Shown here piece after piece: positions 10,859-22,464 of a stretch of DNA of 64,000 nt. This DNA is from Eustoma russellianum (taxonomy: Eukaryota > Streptophyta > Magnoliopsida > Gentianales > Gentianaceae). A program made the position numbers and the translations under genes. The stretch is taken from NCBI GenBank assembly GCA_036186865.1, contig AP025042.1, positions 18,066,214 to 18,130,213 on the forward strand, given 5' to 3'. The notes under the pieces are model-generated. The model was not told the DNA's origin. It searched no databases and saw nothing but the letters and a program-made list of their open reading frames with translations. Within the stretch, counting starts at the first letter, position 1. The number at the start of each line of letters is the position of its first letter.

Positions 10859-13800
10859 TGTAGAAATATGAGGGTTTGAGTGATTTTAAAATAAGAAATT
10901 TGAATATGTATATATATATATATAAACGTTGAGTATATATATATATACACACAAGTGTACATGTATGCATGATAACTTGCCTTATTTAGCTTACATATTA
11001 TGTTGCCGTACTAACGAGCCATGAAGCGTTAAAGCTTACATCATATGGCGAACATTTGTTGAGTTTATACTATTTTCAGGTGCCACAATTAATGAACTAA
11101 AGTAGTTCATTAAGTGAAGTACTTAGTTTAATAAACTAAGTAGTTCATTAAAGGAAGATGCATTTGGAAAAGGCACAAAGGCAACATGGCTATGGAAGGA
11201 AAGTCTTCTCCTCCTCCCCACATTCAATGTCACACGCCTTTTATACATATATATACTATATTTTCAGATTTTTTTATAAAAGGCACATACACATGTATTC
11301 CAACGTACTATCGACACATTATATATCTTACGAACGTACGTTTACGTCACACCACTATACTTAACTCATATTTATGAGTATATTCAGATCTTATATCATA
11401 TGATATAAGATATGGTGATGACAAATTAAATACGACACGATAAAAGGTTCTAAACCGAAATTTGTCGTATCGGGCGATACCGAAACTTCGCCAACGTGTC
11501 ACGTACTTGCCATAAATAAATGGCCAGCCCATATACATCAAAAATTGATGATATTTTCGTGCACATGACTGTATATTGAGACAAAAATACTTTCCATGTT
11601 GACACACACAAATCATCCCACATTTAGGCCAAAATGTGAAGATTCCAAATTTATTTTTGTCACATGTTTATGGTACCACTTTAAATCAGCCAAGTGCTGA
11701 AAATTAAAGTATATATTATATATATTATGTATAACATAATATATATAGCATGTGCAAAAGTTGGAATTTAAATTAGAGAAAAATCGGGTAATCGATAGAT
11801 ATCGAAAATTCGGTTTTCTACGCACTTGACATGGAACGTTTTTCTTGTACATGATGTGGCACGTATCTAGACACTTTTTACATATAATATACATCTTAAA
11901 GTGTTCTAGAAAATTAAATTAAGGGCTGATTGGAATATTACATGTGTATAATATTAAATGTGCACTATTTTTCAAAGTTAGCAAAAATAAATTTCAGCAC
12001 ATGCATATACACACTTAAACGTCACCCAAGATGATGTGGAGCACATGTGGAGCCTTGTTGGCATGTTGATTGGTCAAGAATCAATCATACAATGTTGATG
12101 AATCAAAGAGAGAAGCTACAAAAGGTAAGTTTTCAACATACACCTCTCTTATGTCACATGCTGAAAATTTCAGCATGTCACACTCCTTAATGGCCGAATT
12201 CTTAAGGCTTAAGGAATATATTTTGTTTATTTTGCATTAAGGAATAAATCAAATGAGTTATGGAAATGATTTGAATTGTCTTAAGTGTGATATTCTTTAT
12301 ATCACACATGCTGAAATTTTTCAGCATGTGTGAGAAGGTGTTATGGCCGAATTTCACCCTCCTTGGTGTCCAAGTTCATTCTCAATCTTGTGGCAAGACT
12401 TGCCTTAATTATTGGATGTATTTTTATGGAAGAAATTCAAAGAAAAATGGAAGAAATTCAGTTTTAATTGCATGTGGTAAATGCTGAAAATTTCAGCATT
12501 AACACTATGATATGGCCGATTTTTTTCAAGGGTGGAAGGAAGGATTTTTGTGTCTCAAACTTTATGACATATTGTGACTATTTTGGCATGATTTGATAAT
12601 TGATTATTTGGCATATATTTAGTGTTTTTTTCAGAATATCCATGTCATCAAATGATGACAACAATGAGCCAATCAAAAGGTGCCAAGTAAGCAATGACTA
12701 AATGATGGTCCAATGGAGTGATGCCAAGTAAGCAAAATGTTGTCACCATGATGTCTCACACTCTCTCAAGCAATTAAAAGGAAAGTTTCAAGAGGGGAAA
12801 GAGGCTAAGGGGACGGCTGGACTTGATTAAGAAGAGGAGAGAAGAACAAACAAAAGCAAGACCAAGAATCATATTCAAAAGTGATCAAAGTGCAAAAGCC
12901 TTCTTCTCCTTCACTTTCTTTCTTTCTTCTCTTGTAATAAGCCTATTGTATTTGATTTCTTTCATCCTTGAATAGGCTTCATAGAAACCACCATTCATAT
13001 ATCTTTGTACAAGATTGATCAAGGTGTGATCAATCTTCATTCTTACGAGGTGGTGGTGTTCATGTGAATTGTACTCACAATACAAGGTTTGTAAAGGGTT
13101 GGAGTTAAGGTGTAACTCTATCAACCCTGCGGTAAGGTGTACTGCGTGTGTGAAATTAGTGTGAACCAAGGAAGGTGTTCCTTGAAGACTGGAGTAGGTT
13201 GTTTATAACCGAACCAGTATAAAATTCTTGGTGCAATTTACTTTCTGCATTTACGTTTCAGTTTCTGCGCTGTTTACTTATATTGTTGACGTTCGCAAAA
13301 ATAGTAAACGTTTTCTAAAAATTATAAAATTTTCCAGAAACATACATAAACGTTCTAGGGTTAATTTGGCACAAGTTTCAACCATTTTGGACAAGTATAA
13401 GTCATCCAAACATCAAAAGTTCTGAGACTAGTGCAGTCTGATTTTCAGACTTGCAAAGGTTGAGACTTTGGGTGTATTTGACCTACTTCCCAAAAGAATT
13501 TTCAAAAACTGTTTTAACCCATTGAAATATAGTGTGTGAAGAGTTATTGGTCAAATTTTCAGATCATTTGGACATTCACACAATTAGGAATTAATTTTTC
13601 AAAACCATCTACCGTTTCTGGCAGAATTGCACAATCTGAGTGCCAACGGTTTTTGAAGGGGTTAAAGGTTGAATTTTGATTTGAAATTTTTAGGGGACCC
13701 TCACAACATCTGAGGCTAAGTTCTCTCAAAATTTCATAATTTTTGGAGACCTCTAACCTAGTTTTTAAATCGTTTTAAAACTGGTACTAAAAACAGAATT

Positions 13801-13904
13801 TGTTTTCAGAACTTGAATTGGTTAGGGTTAAAGAAATTTTAAAAACCATATTTTCAGCACCACCTATTCAACCCCCCTTCTAGTGGTGCCTTGCAGATCC
13901 TACA
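10859..13904 (+). repeat. 3' LTR of the Sirevirus
   Basis: 3046 bp, matching 2405-5456 with about nine substitutions by eye. It ends in CCTACA, followed by AGAT, which matches the bases left of the 5' LTR. It carries the same three palindrome modules and hairpin as the 5' copy. Confidence 0.95.
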
Positions 13905-13908
13905 AGAT

Positions 13909-15118
13909 CAAGTCCCTCCACCTCCTCCTCAGAATCAGAATCCACCGCCTCCTCCTCAACCGCAGAATGAAAATCCCCCACCAGCTCAAGGATACCCTCT
14001 TCCGCAAGTGCCACTTCTTATTCCGGATTTCCAAGCATTCTGTCAGACCGTAACTCAGATTGGACAGGGAATGATTCAGCAAGTTGCCCCTCCTCCCCCT
14101 TATGAACCGATAAGAGATGCACAATATTAATTTGAGAAGCTCAAGCGAGCGAACGTGCCGCCTTTTGAAGGCAAGTCTGACCCCGATATGGCTGAAAAAT
14201 GGCTAGATGAAGTGGAGAACTGTTTTGAACTGAATGGAGCCCCTGACAATATGAAAACCCAAGCTGTGAGTCATTTCCTCCTTGGTGAGGCGAACAAGTG
14301 GTGGAAGGCTAAGCTGCAACCTTTGCCCCGACCTATCCCATGGGAGAGATTTATCCAAGAGTTCAACAAGTTTTATTTTCCCCTGTCAGTAAAGATGCAA
14401 AAGAGGCATGATTTTGAAATGTTGAAGCAAGAACCTGGTATGACTGTGTCTGAATATGTGAGCAAGTTTCTGGCTTTGGGTAGATTTTCTCCGGCTACGA
14501 TGAATGATGAGGAATCTAAGATGGTGAAGTTTGAGAGTGGGTTGAACCCAAGGATTCGCACTTGGTTGGTAAATGTTATCTCTGCTGATTTTGAGGCGCT
14601 TGTTGATGCATGTTATCGGATCGAGAAGGATATCATTCGTTGCGATGCGACGGTGGGCCAGAAAAGAGGAAGGGACACTTCCGGTGATAAAGGAGCAAGG
14701 AAAATGACTAGACAGAATTTTCATGGAAGGCAAGGTAGACAGCAGAATCAGAACCAAAGAGGAAATCAGAATCGTGGACAGCGCCATGGGCAGAATCAGA
14801 ATAATCAAAGAAATAATCAAGGAAATCAAGGACAGCAGCAGCAGGCCATTCCCATGTGTCCCCATTGTCAGAAGAATCATTTGGGCGAGTGCTATGTACA
14901 AGCTGGTAAGTGCTTTGGTTGTGGCAAGACTGGTCATATAATTAGGGATTGTCCTGATATGGGAGCTGCTTGTGCTGGATGTGGAAAGACTGGGCATATT
15001 TTGAGAGATTGTCGTGAGCGTGGTGGTCAGCAGCAGAGGAACCAACGTCAGCGCTCGAATGCGCGTGTGCATGTGATAACCGATGCTGCAGTTGAGGAAG
15101 CTGGAGACGTTGTGGCTG
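13909..15118 (+). pseudogene. gag: gag of element A, main part with three zinc knuckles
   Basis: Continues, in phase, the Gag fragment at 2324-2404 after the Sirevirus. It starts with a Pro/Gln-rich linker. An in-frame TAA at 14128-14130 breaks it just before FEKLKRANVPPFEG; a CAA-to-TAA change would explain it. The Retrotrans_gag capsid domain runs from about 14150 to 14640 (AEKWLDEVENCF, a WWKAKL segment, TVSEYVSKFLALGRF). A basic Gln/Asn-rich stretch and three zinc knuckles follow at 14855-15015: CPHCQKNHLGEC, CFGCGKTGHIIRDC and CAGCGKTGHILRDC. The exon ends at 15118, where a GT dinucleotide begins a putative intron; unspliced reading stops nine bases on at TAA 15127-15129. Confidence 0.88.
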
Positions 15119-15193
15119 GTATGATTTAAAATTATGCAATGCTAATTTGATAAATATTATATTGCTGCGTAGTTAAAGCTTTGCATGATTCAG
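15119..15193 (+). other. Putative intron between gag and protease (element A)
   Basis: 75 bp, GTATGA...TTCAG, A/T-rich, with a CTAAT-type branch-point candidate (TGCTAATTTG). It separates the Gag frame from the protease frame at phase 1 and holds several in-frame stops. Element B has a GT...AG interruption at the same codon and phase (43649-43739), and the 5' halves of the two look alike. Splicing would fuse Gag to Pol; retention would give Gag alone. No transcript evidence is available. Confidence 0.68.
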
Positions 15194-16032
15194 GCGCTAT
15201 TCTTGTATGTTATATGCCCGCAAATGCGTTGTTTGATAGTGGCGCCAGCCACTCCTTTATATCTAAGAAATTTGCAAAGGGATTAGACCATGATCCCATC
15301 CGGCTTAAATCACCCTATCGAATCCAAGCCGTTGGTGATCAAGTACTTACTTCTCATTATCTGTACAAGAATTGCACGGTCGAGCTTGATGACCATCGGT
15401 TCGCGGCTGATCTGATCCCGATTGCTATGAGTGACTTTGACATTATTCTTGGTATGGACTGGTTGTCTAAGAACCATGCCCATATTGACTACAATAAGAA
15501 GAAAGTCACTTTCAGAGCCCCGGAGCAAGAGGAAGTATCATTTCGAGGAGGTCCTAAGTTGAAGAAGTCAAAGAATATTTTTGTGAATACAGCTCGTGCC
15601 CGTCGAGCGTTGCGAAAGGGATGTCAAGGCTATCTTGTTTATGCTCTTATTGCCGAGCAGGCAGCAGTGGACATTTTGCAAGTTCCTGTAGTTCAAGAGT
15701 TTCTTGATGTCTTTCCAGAGGAACTACCAGGACTTCCCCCTGATCGAGAAATTTCCTTTGAGATAAATCTCATCCTCGGAGCTGAGCCCATTTCTAAAGC
15801 TCCTTACCGTATGGCACCCGCTGAGCTGAAGGAACTAAAAGAGCAATTGCATGAGTTATTGGAAAAGAAGTTGATTCGTCCAAGTCTGTCACCATGGGGT
15901 GCCCCAGTTTTATTTGTAAAGAAGAAGGATGGAGGTATGCGGCTGTGTATTGATTATCGGGAACTCAACAAGATCACCGTAAAGAATAAGTATCCGTTGC
16001 CTCGGATCGACGATCTGTTCGACCAGCTTCAT
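15194..16032 (+). pseudogene. pol: pol of element A, exon 2: protease and start of reverse transcriptase
   Basis: Retroviral-type aspartic protease with active site LFDSGASHSF near 15229, followed by the linker to RT with the conserved blocks APYRMAPAELKELKEQL, GAPVLFVKKKDGGMRLCID and YRELNKITVKNKYPLPR. The open frame ends at DQLH, codon 16030-16032. A GT follows, and the next RT block (GARVFSK) is found 67 bases later in another frame, so an intron or a frame-breaking insertion lies between. No nonsense codon lies within this exon. Confidence 0.85.
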
Positions 16033-16099
16033 GTCAGTAATTACCAAGTCTTATTTCAATATAATAATCATGAATAATATCTAAAGTATCCTAATGCAG
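16033..16099 (+). other. Putative intron inside reverse transcriptase (element A)
   Basis: 67 bp, GTCAGT...ATGCAG, A/T-rich, phase 0. Its length is 1 mod 3, and its removal exactly corrects the change from the upstream to the downstream frame. Element B has a 72-bp GT...AG interruption at the identical codon (42736-42807). Typical Tekay/Del RT genes run straight from FDQL to GA(K/R)VFSK here, so the extra bases do not belong to the protein. Confidence 0.75.
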
Positions 16100-17878
16100 G
16101 GAGCTCGGGTGTTTAGCAAAGTGGACCTAAGATCTGGATATGTTCAATTAAAGATAAGAGCTGAGGATATTCCTAAGACAGCATTCAGGACGAGATATGT
16201 ACATTATGAATTTCTCGTGATGCCTTTTGGACTGACCAACACCCCTGCAGCGTTTATGGATCTTACGAATCGGGTGTTTCGGGACCAGTTGGATAAGTAT
16301 GTGGTCGTCTTTATTGACGATATCCTGATTTATTCGCCTGATGAGGAAACTCATACAGCCCATCTGAGGACAATACTTGGTATTCTAAGAAAGCATCAGC
16401 TCTATGCAAAATTCAGTAAGTGTGAGTTTTGGTTGCATAGTGTGTCATTTCTGGGCCATATTATTACTGAAAATGGGATTTCGGTTGATCCCAGAAAGAT
16501 AAAGACAATTACTGAGTGGCCGAGGCCGACCAATGTCACTGAAGTAAGGAGTTTTCTCGGACTGGCCGATTACTACCGCATGTTTGTTGAAGGATTTTCA
16601 AGGATAGCTATGCCACTCACTAGATTGACTCAGAAGAAGACAAAATTTGTATGGAATGAGGATTGTGAAAGTAGCTTTTCTGAGCTGAAGGCAAGGTTGA
16701 CGTCTGCACCAGTTTTGGCTCAACCCATTTCAGGCGAACAGTTTGTGATCTACAGTGATGCTTCCAAGAATGGATTGGGTTGTGTCCTTATGCAGAATGG
16801 GCATGTGATCGCGTATGCGTCTCGCCAGCTTAAGCCGTTTGAGCAGAATTATCCAGTACATGACCTTGAGCTTGCAGCAGTTGTATTTGCTCTGAAGATT
16901 TGGCGTCATTATCTGTATGGAGAGAAGTGTGAGATCTTCACGGATCATAAGAGTTTGAAATACCTCTTCACTCAAAAGGAGCTGAATATGCGCCAAAGGC
17001 GATGGCTTGAGTTGATCAAGGATTATGACATCTCTATTCAGTATCATCCAGGTAAAGCTAATAGAGTTGCTGATGCTTTGAGTCGTAAGACGAGTCATCC
17101 CCGTCAACCACCTCTACAGCGTGATATGGAAGAGTTTGGTCTGGAAGAAGTGAATTCGATTTCCGACGTGCTTGCAAAGTTAGTAGTGGTTCCTTCTTTG
17201 ATCGAAAAGATTAAGGAGACTCAAGATATGGATGATGCATTGATGAAAGTTAAGAGCAAGCTGAAGGAGAAGCCATCTGACGATTTTGAAGTCCGTAGTG
17301 ACGACAGTTTGTGGTTTAGAGGTCGATTGTGTGTGCCTAATGATGATGCGATAAAGAGTGAAGTGTTTCAGGAAGCCCATAATACACGCTTGTCTATTCA
17401 CCCAGGAGCAAATAAGATGTATCATGACATGAAGCAAAAGTTTTGGTGGCCAGGAATGAAGAATCAGATAGCAGAGTTTGTTGAGAAATGTCTTGTATGT
17501 CAGAAAGTCAAAGCAGAACATCAGAGGCCAGCTGGACTATTGCAACCACTTGAGGTGCCTGAGTGGAAGTGGGATCACATCGCTACGGATTCTGTGACCG
17601 ATTTATCTAAGACAAGAAGTGGATATGACACTATTTGGGTTGTTGTGGATCGTCTGACAAAGAGTGCTCATTTCATGGCGATGTCGATTAAAGCACCCAT
17701 GGAAAAGTTGGCTTCTATGTATGTTGATCAGATTGTATGTTTGCATGGAGTTCCTATGAGCATAGTTTGTGACCGAGACCCCCGCTTCACATCAAGGTTT
17801 TGGACGGCATTTCAGAAAGCGATGGGTACGGAAGTTCGCATGAGTTCAGCTTTTCATCCCCAGACTGACGGTCAATGA
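16100..17878 (+). pseudogene. pol: pol of element A: RT, RNase H and integrase to a premature stop
   Basis: RT palm with VFSKVDLRSGY and the catalytic FIDD at 16310-16321. RT connection and RNase H follow (YSDASKNGLGCVL near 16750; VIAYASRQLKPFE; FTDHKSLKYLF). The RNase H codons are uninterrupted where element B has a third intron. The integrase zinc domain has the His pair in EAHNTRLSIHPG and Cys pair CLVC (17370-17500). The core has Asp in HIATDSV and Asp in CDRDPRF. The frame stops at TGA 17876-17878, directly before the codons for the catalytic Glu, so this copy cannot make a complete integrase without readthrough. Confidence 0.9.
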
Positions 17879-18631
17879 GAGAGAACAATTCAAACATTGG
17901 AGGACATGTTGCGTGCTTGTGTATTGGACTTTGGAGGTAGCTGGGATAAGAGTTTGAAGTTGGTTGAGTTTTCATACAATAACAGCTATCACAGATCTAT
18001 TGGAATGGCTCCTTATGAAGCTCTTTATGGAAGAATATGTCAGTCGCCATTGTATTGGGATGAGATTGGAGATAAGATTTTCACAGGACCTGACTTAGTG
18101 GAGCAAACCAAGGAAAAGGTTATGATTGTAAGACAAAGATTGAAGGCTGCTCAGGATAGAGACAAGGCATGGGCCGACACGAGGCGTCGACCACTTGAGT
18201 TTCAAGTAGGAGATAAGGTATTATTGAAGGTATCTCCATCGAAAGGAGTAAAGCGGTTCGGAATTAAAGGTAAACTTAGTCCTAGATTCATTGGACCATT
18301 TGAGATCTTGGAAAGGATTGGAGAAGTTGCTTATAGACTTGCACTACCACCATCGTTGTCTCAATTACACAATGTGTTTCATATATCTCAATTGCGTAAG
18401 TATGTGCATGATTCGAGCCATATTATGGATGAACAACCTTTGAGGATTGAAGTTGATATATCATATGTTGAGGAACCCGAAAGGATAATTGATAGGGAAG
18501 TGAAAGCATTGAGGAATAAGTCTATTCCTATGGTCAAGGTGCAATGGAAGAACCATTCAGTTGATGAGGCCACTTGGGAGTTAGAGGAAGGCATGAAGCA
18601 AAAGTACCCATATCTCCTTGACAATTCATAA
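17879..18631 (+). pseudogene. pol: pol of element A: integrase C-terminus and chromodomain-like tail
   Basis: Same frame as the preceding segment. It begins with the catalytic Glu region (ERTIQTLEDML) and continues through NNSYHRSIGMAPYEALYG, the GPY/F module (KLSPRFIGPFEILERIGEVAY) and LHNVFHISQLRKYV. It ends with a tail, WKNHSVDEATWELEEGM...KYPYL, typical of Tekay/Del chromovirus integrases. Such tails guide insertion into heterochromatin in related chromoviruses, which fits the nested setting. The stop is TAA at 18629-18631. Confidence 0.88.
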
Positions 18632-18653
18632 GTTTCGGGGACGAAACTTTATT

Positions 18654-18667
18654 GAAGGGGGGAAGGA
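18654..18667 (+). promoter_or_regulatory. Polypurine tract of element A
   Basis: GAAGGGGGGAAGGA directly before the 3' LTR (TGTTGTACCCC). It is preceded by the TTCGGGGACGAAACTTT box, which is also seen in altered form before the tract of element C. Confidence 0.9.
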
Positions 18668-21600
18668 TGTTGTACCCCAACGATCATGTACGTGAAAACT
18701 ATGAATATGAGACGGAATGAAAGCGGAAATTTCTTTTAGCGCATGTTACTTAAGTCAACTTAAGCCTCTTTACTTAATCATTATTGAGGTGATACCAAGC
18801 CAAATTAAATAAGGGAAACTTCAAGAAAGTAATATATGAAATATAGAGCTATATGAACCATACATACCATTATGTATGTGCGTGTATAGGATATATGTGT
18901 ACAAAATGTATGAATACCTACATGTGTATACATATGAGGATATATATATATATACATATGTAATACACACGGCGTGTATATGTATGTGTACATACATATG
19001 TTAATTTTAGAATATGATAAAATAAAGAAAAACAATATAGTGCATTAATTAAAATTACAAGAAATATCAAGTTGCACAAGAAGCCTAAAATTCGGCCAAG
19101 GCATGAATGGGGATTCTAGAATTCTTTAGCCAATTTTATTAGTTGAAATAATTACTTAAAGTCTACTACACCATTAAGACAAGAAGTTATTATGCAAAGA
19201 ATAAATAGAAAATAAAATAGACATGCATTTAAGGAACAAGTTAAGACAACTCATTAAAGAAGGAAGTAGTATGGTTGAGGTCATAAAGACCCCAACCCAA
19301 CCGCTCCCTTAAGTGTCTCGACAAGGAGGATTTTTTTAAAAATCCACCATGGTTACTTTTTCCTTAAACCAAGATTTAGATAACCATGATTTGATAAAGT
19401 AACTAGCGTTAGCACTAAAGTAACCCTAGTTGGAATAAAGTAACCAAGGTTATACTAACCTAACCTTGATTAGAACTCAAGAAAGCCCTAACCCTCACAA
19501 ATCTCCCTCCAAACCGTCCACCCATAGCATGTTTTGATTTAAAACCCTTCTAGAAACATCTACCTTCTTGTCATCTTGAGACTCCTCTCAAGACACATTC
19601 AAGCAAGAGCAACACTTAGCAAAGATTCCCTCCTCCCATCACCACCATATTTCGGCCCTTTCATCTTGGAGGATAGAAGTTCAACTTCACTTTCAAGACT
19701 CAAGAAGATATCTAGGTAAGTCTTGTTCCAAGTTTCCTTAAGAATTCTCATTTTGATAAAGAATGAAGCTCACATGAACTATCTTTCTCTATACCCAAAA
19801 CCGTGGGTTTTATGGTGTAAATAGGTAAAAGCCATCAACTTTCTTAGGTGGTGACATATTGTGGTGCTTGAATCTCCATTCCAAGCTCATTTTGGTAAGA
19901 TGCTCTAGCCCTCAAACCTGTCCTATTTCCTCTATTGAATAAAGACTAATCTTTTCATTTCATTTCCTTAAAACCGTATGCTTAAGGTGAAGAAGGTGAA
20001 GGATTTCATCACATCTCACTTCATAACCAAGCAAAGACAAGAGCTTTAGCTTGAAGAGGCAAGTATACTTTAACCCCTTACAATATATGTGATTATGTGC
20101 ATACTTGAATGTCTAGAAGCTTAAGACATGATTTTAGTGAAAATATGCCTAAGTTGTTACCTCTTCTTATGTTTTGAAAGGTTGGTTAATAGACCTCTCT
20201 TATGTTGCAATATAAAGCATGTTTAAACTTGAAATAAGAGTTAAAAGTGATGGATTAGGGACTGCCCTATGTTTGATATTGAATGAGACATGATTGATAT
20301 GAAACCTAGCATTTTTAGTGATTTTATTATGTGAAATTTGTTGGACTAGAGGACTGTTTTGTTTAGAAGGAATGAACAGCCCATATGAACGACTTTTGCA
20401 TGCTAAAAAGGACTTGAATTAGTATAGGGAAGCCTTATTATGTCTATTGAATGACCATTAACTCGGATTATAGGTCAAAGAACAAAATTAGGAAGGAAAG
20501 GATACTTCTATGCATGTTGGTTGAAAACAGAGTTCTGGACAAATTTTATGCTAAATTGATGGACTTAGTTAAGGACCTTCTAAACGTTGGATTGAGCTTA
20601 TTTTTGGTTTGGTCGTAGCTTATCATGTCTATTTTATTGTGGAGTTGGAATTTCTGGAAAATCATTTGTGGATTGGTCAGAAATGAATTTTTAGTATCAA
20701 GGGGTCAAAACCGTTTCTGGTTGTACCACCTTAAGGAGAAAAATTATTTAAGTGCCTTAAAAATCTTGGATTGAACTGAAATTTTTATAAGAAGTACTTA
20801 AGACATAGAGCTAAGTATCCATGTAAAGAGATTGATTTTCTCTATTGATCTTGGTGGTAAACCATTAAGGTAAAGTTGGTGTAACATTCTTGAAAACAGG
20901 GCAGATTGACCCTTTGTGCTTGTATGACTTGTATTGTATTTATTTTGACTTGTTTTGGTGAATGGGCATTTGGATGTTGTTCATGAAAGAAATAGAAAAG
21001 ATTTCCAGGTGCTAATTGAGCCCCATAATGAGTTTATGGATGGAGACAAGGTAAGGAATGGAGTTGAGAGTGCAGCAGAATTCCTGTTGTACCCTTGTTG
21101 GGAATTATTTTTATTGAGGTGCCTACGCTTGTCGGAATCGCATGAAATTTGTACAGAATGTAGCTAAGATCATGTGGTGCATGTCCATATTTTTAGTTTC
21201 TGGAAAATAGGCTCAAAAGGTTGATTTTGAGGCCGGGCAATACAGGACATGCTGCTGGATCGTTTTCCAGCCCATGAAGAAAGTTGTTTATGATGTTATA
21301 AGTGCATTTTTCCATGTTGCATTCCATGTACTTGCATTGACATGCTCATATGTTCCATGCTCATGATTTTATTGATGTTTTATATAAAGTTTCTGTTTTG
21401 AAAGAATTCCATCCCTTCTGGCCAGCTTAACCCGCCACAGATCCGGGGTTAATTGATCTGAAGAGTTATAAGAACCGAGCCAGGCCCGGTATAATAGGTC
21501 TGAAGATGATCATGATTATAAGAACCGATCCAGGACCGGTATAATAGGTCTGATGAGATATAAGAACCGATCTAGGCCCGGTATAATAGGTCTGAAGAGT

Positions 21601-22464
21601 GTAAGAACCGAGCCAGGTCCGGTATAATAGACCTGAAGGTGATCATGTTATAAGAACCGAGTCATGCCCGGTATAATAGGCTGACACACTCTCTTGTTTT
21701 ATGATGAGCATGATTTAAAAGAAAGAAAGAAAGTTCAAGTATTTTTATGAGCATGTCTAAATGAAAGAAAGAATGTTTCCTGTTGCATTTGCATTGCATT
21801 CACATTTTCATACACATTATGTGTGACACCTATTCATAGAAGTAAGGGTTAGCTACAGCACATAGAATCTAAGTGATGACATTTAGATCTTAGCTAAGTG
21901 TTGATATGACTTTAAGTATGATGCTTCGGAAAGGTATTGGCAAGTATGTTTTAACTTAAGGAATTGGGGTTTGATTCTTGTATGCCGTTTTCTCTTTATT
22001 GTATGGTGTTATTGTATACTTGCTGGCGACTCTGTCGCTCACCCATTTATTTTCCCCCCAAAGCCAGGTAACGAAGTCGAGTGGATTGATGATGAGCCAA
22101 GGGTGCCATACCCGTAGGTTATTGAAGTTGCTATAAGAGAATGATGATGGAAGCTTTTGATGAACCTTTGGGACATTTTGGGACTTAGCTATTTTCGGAT
22201 TCTCTTCGGATAATGTTTGTATAATTTCGCGGTGTAGTTTGCTATCGGTTCAGTTTGTATAATTTTGCTATGTATTCGCGATTTGACGCTTTCGGATTAA
22301 GGTTCAAATTCTGCCGTATTTTTATCTACCTGTTAAGATCGTGACTTTGTAATCCGTGTTTATCCATGGGTTTTACGAGTTAAGTATCGACGCCTTGTAT
22401 TTTTCCGAAATGGAAAGTACGATGGGTGCATCGTACGAGGGGTAGCCGAGTACGGGGCGCTACA
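18668..22464 (+). repeat. 3' LTR of element A
   Basis: 3797 bp, TGTTGTACCCC...GGGGCGCTACA. Its last 2.03 kb match 1-2036. It contains TA/TG-rich microsatellites near 18880-19000 and the five-unit minisatellite at 21468-21684. I see no supported gene in it. Confidence 0.95.
21468..21684 (+). repeat. LTR minisatellite (element A, 3' LTR)
   Basis: Same five imperfect units with CCGGTATAATAGGTCTGA as at 1034-1251. Unit number is equal in both LTRs of A. Confidence 0.9.

Larger units (their letters stand above)
2405..13904 (+). mobile_element. Sirevirus-type Ty1/copia retrotransposon
   Basis: Element of 11.5 kb with LTRs of 3052 and 3046 bp, TG...CA ends (TGTAG...CTACA), tRNA-iMet primer site, long gag, and pol in copia order (protease, integrase, RT, RNase H). 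A multiplied polypurine tract precedes the 3' LTR, a hallmark of Sireviruses. CAAGAT is found on both sides (2399-2404 and 13903-13908); the duplication is 4-6 bp, because its edge overlaps the LTR's terminal bases. The LTRs differ by about nine substitutions, two short homopolymer or TA length changes and one small indel, so this is the youngest element here. No envelope-like frame follows pol. Coding breaks are a stop plus frame change at the gag-pol boundary and one TGA in integrase. Confidence 0.95.
1..22464 (+). mobile_element. Ty3/gypsy element A (Tekay/Del-like), nested host of a Sirevirus
   Basis: LTR retrotransposon with gag, protease, reverse transcriptase, RNase H, integrase and a C-terminal chromodomain-like tail in gypsy order (RT before integrase). 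The 5' LTR is cut by the window start. The body is interrupted at 2405-13904 by a copia element. The 3' LTR ends at 22464 in ...GCGCTACA, and LINE sequence resumes at once, so A was inserted into LINE 1. The 5-bp target duplication on the right would be TCATC, but its partner lies outside the window. Breaks seen are an in-frame TAA in gag (14128-14130) and a TGA in integrase (17876-17878). LTR divergence by eye is about 2.8% over the 2.03 kb shared by both LTRs. Confidence 0.93.

Noticed and set aside
13891..14130. Apparent independent 79-codon gene rich in Pro/Gln
   Set aside because: Its first 18 bases are the end of the Sirevirus LTR. The rest is the continuation of element A Gag, in phase with 2324-2404.
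14386..15072. 228-codon minus-strand frame opposite element A gag
   Set aside because: It is a shadow of the Gln/Asn-rich gag. It has no domain and the sense strand carries clear Gag motifs.
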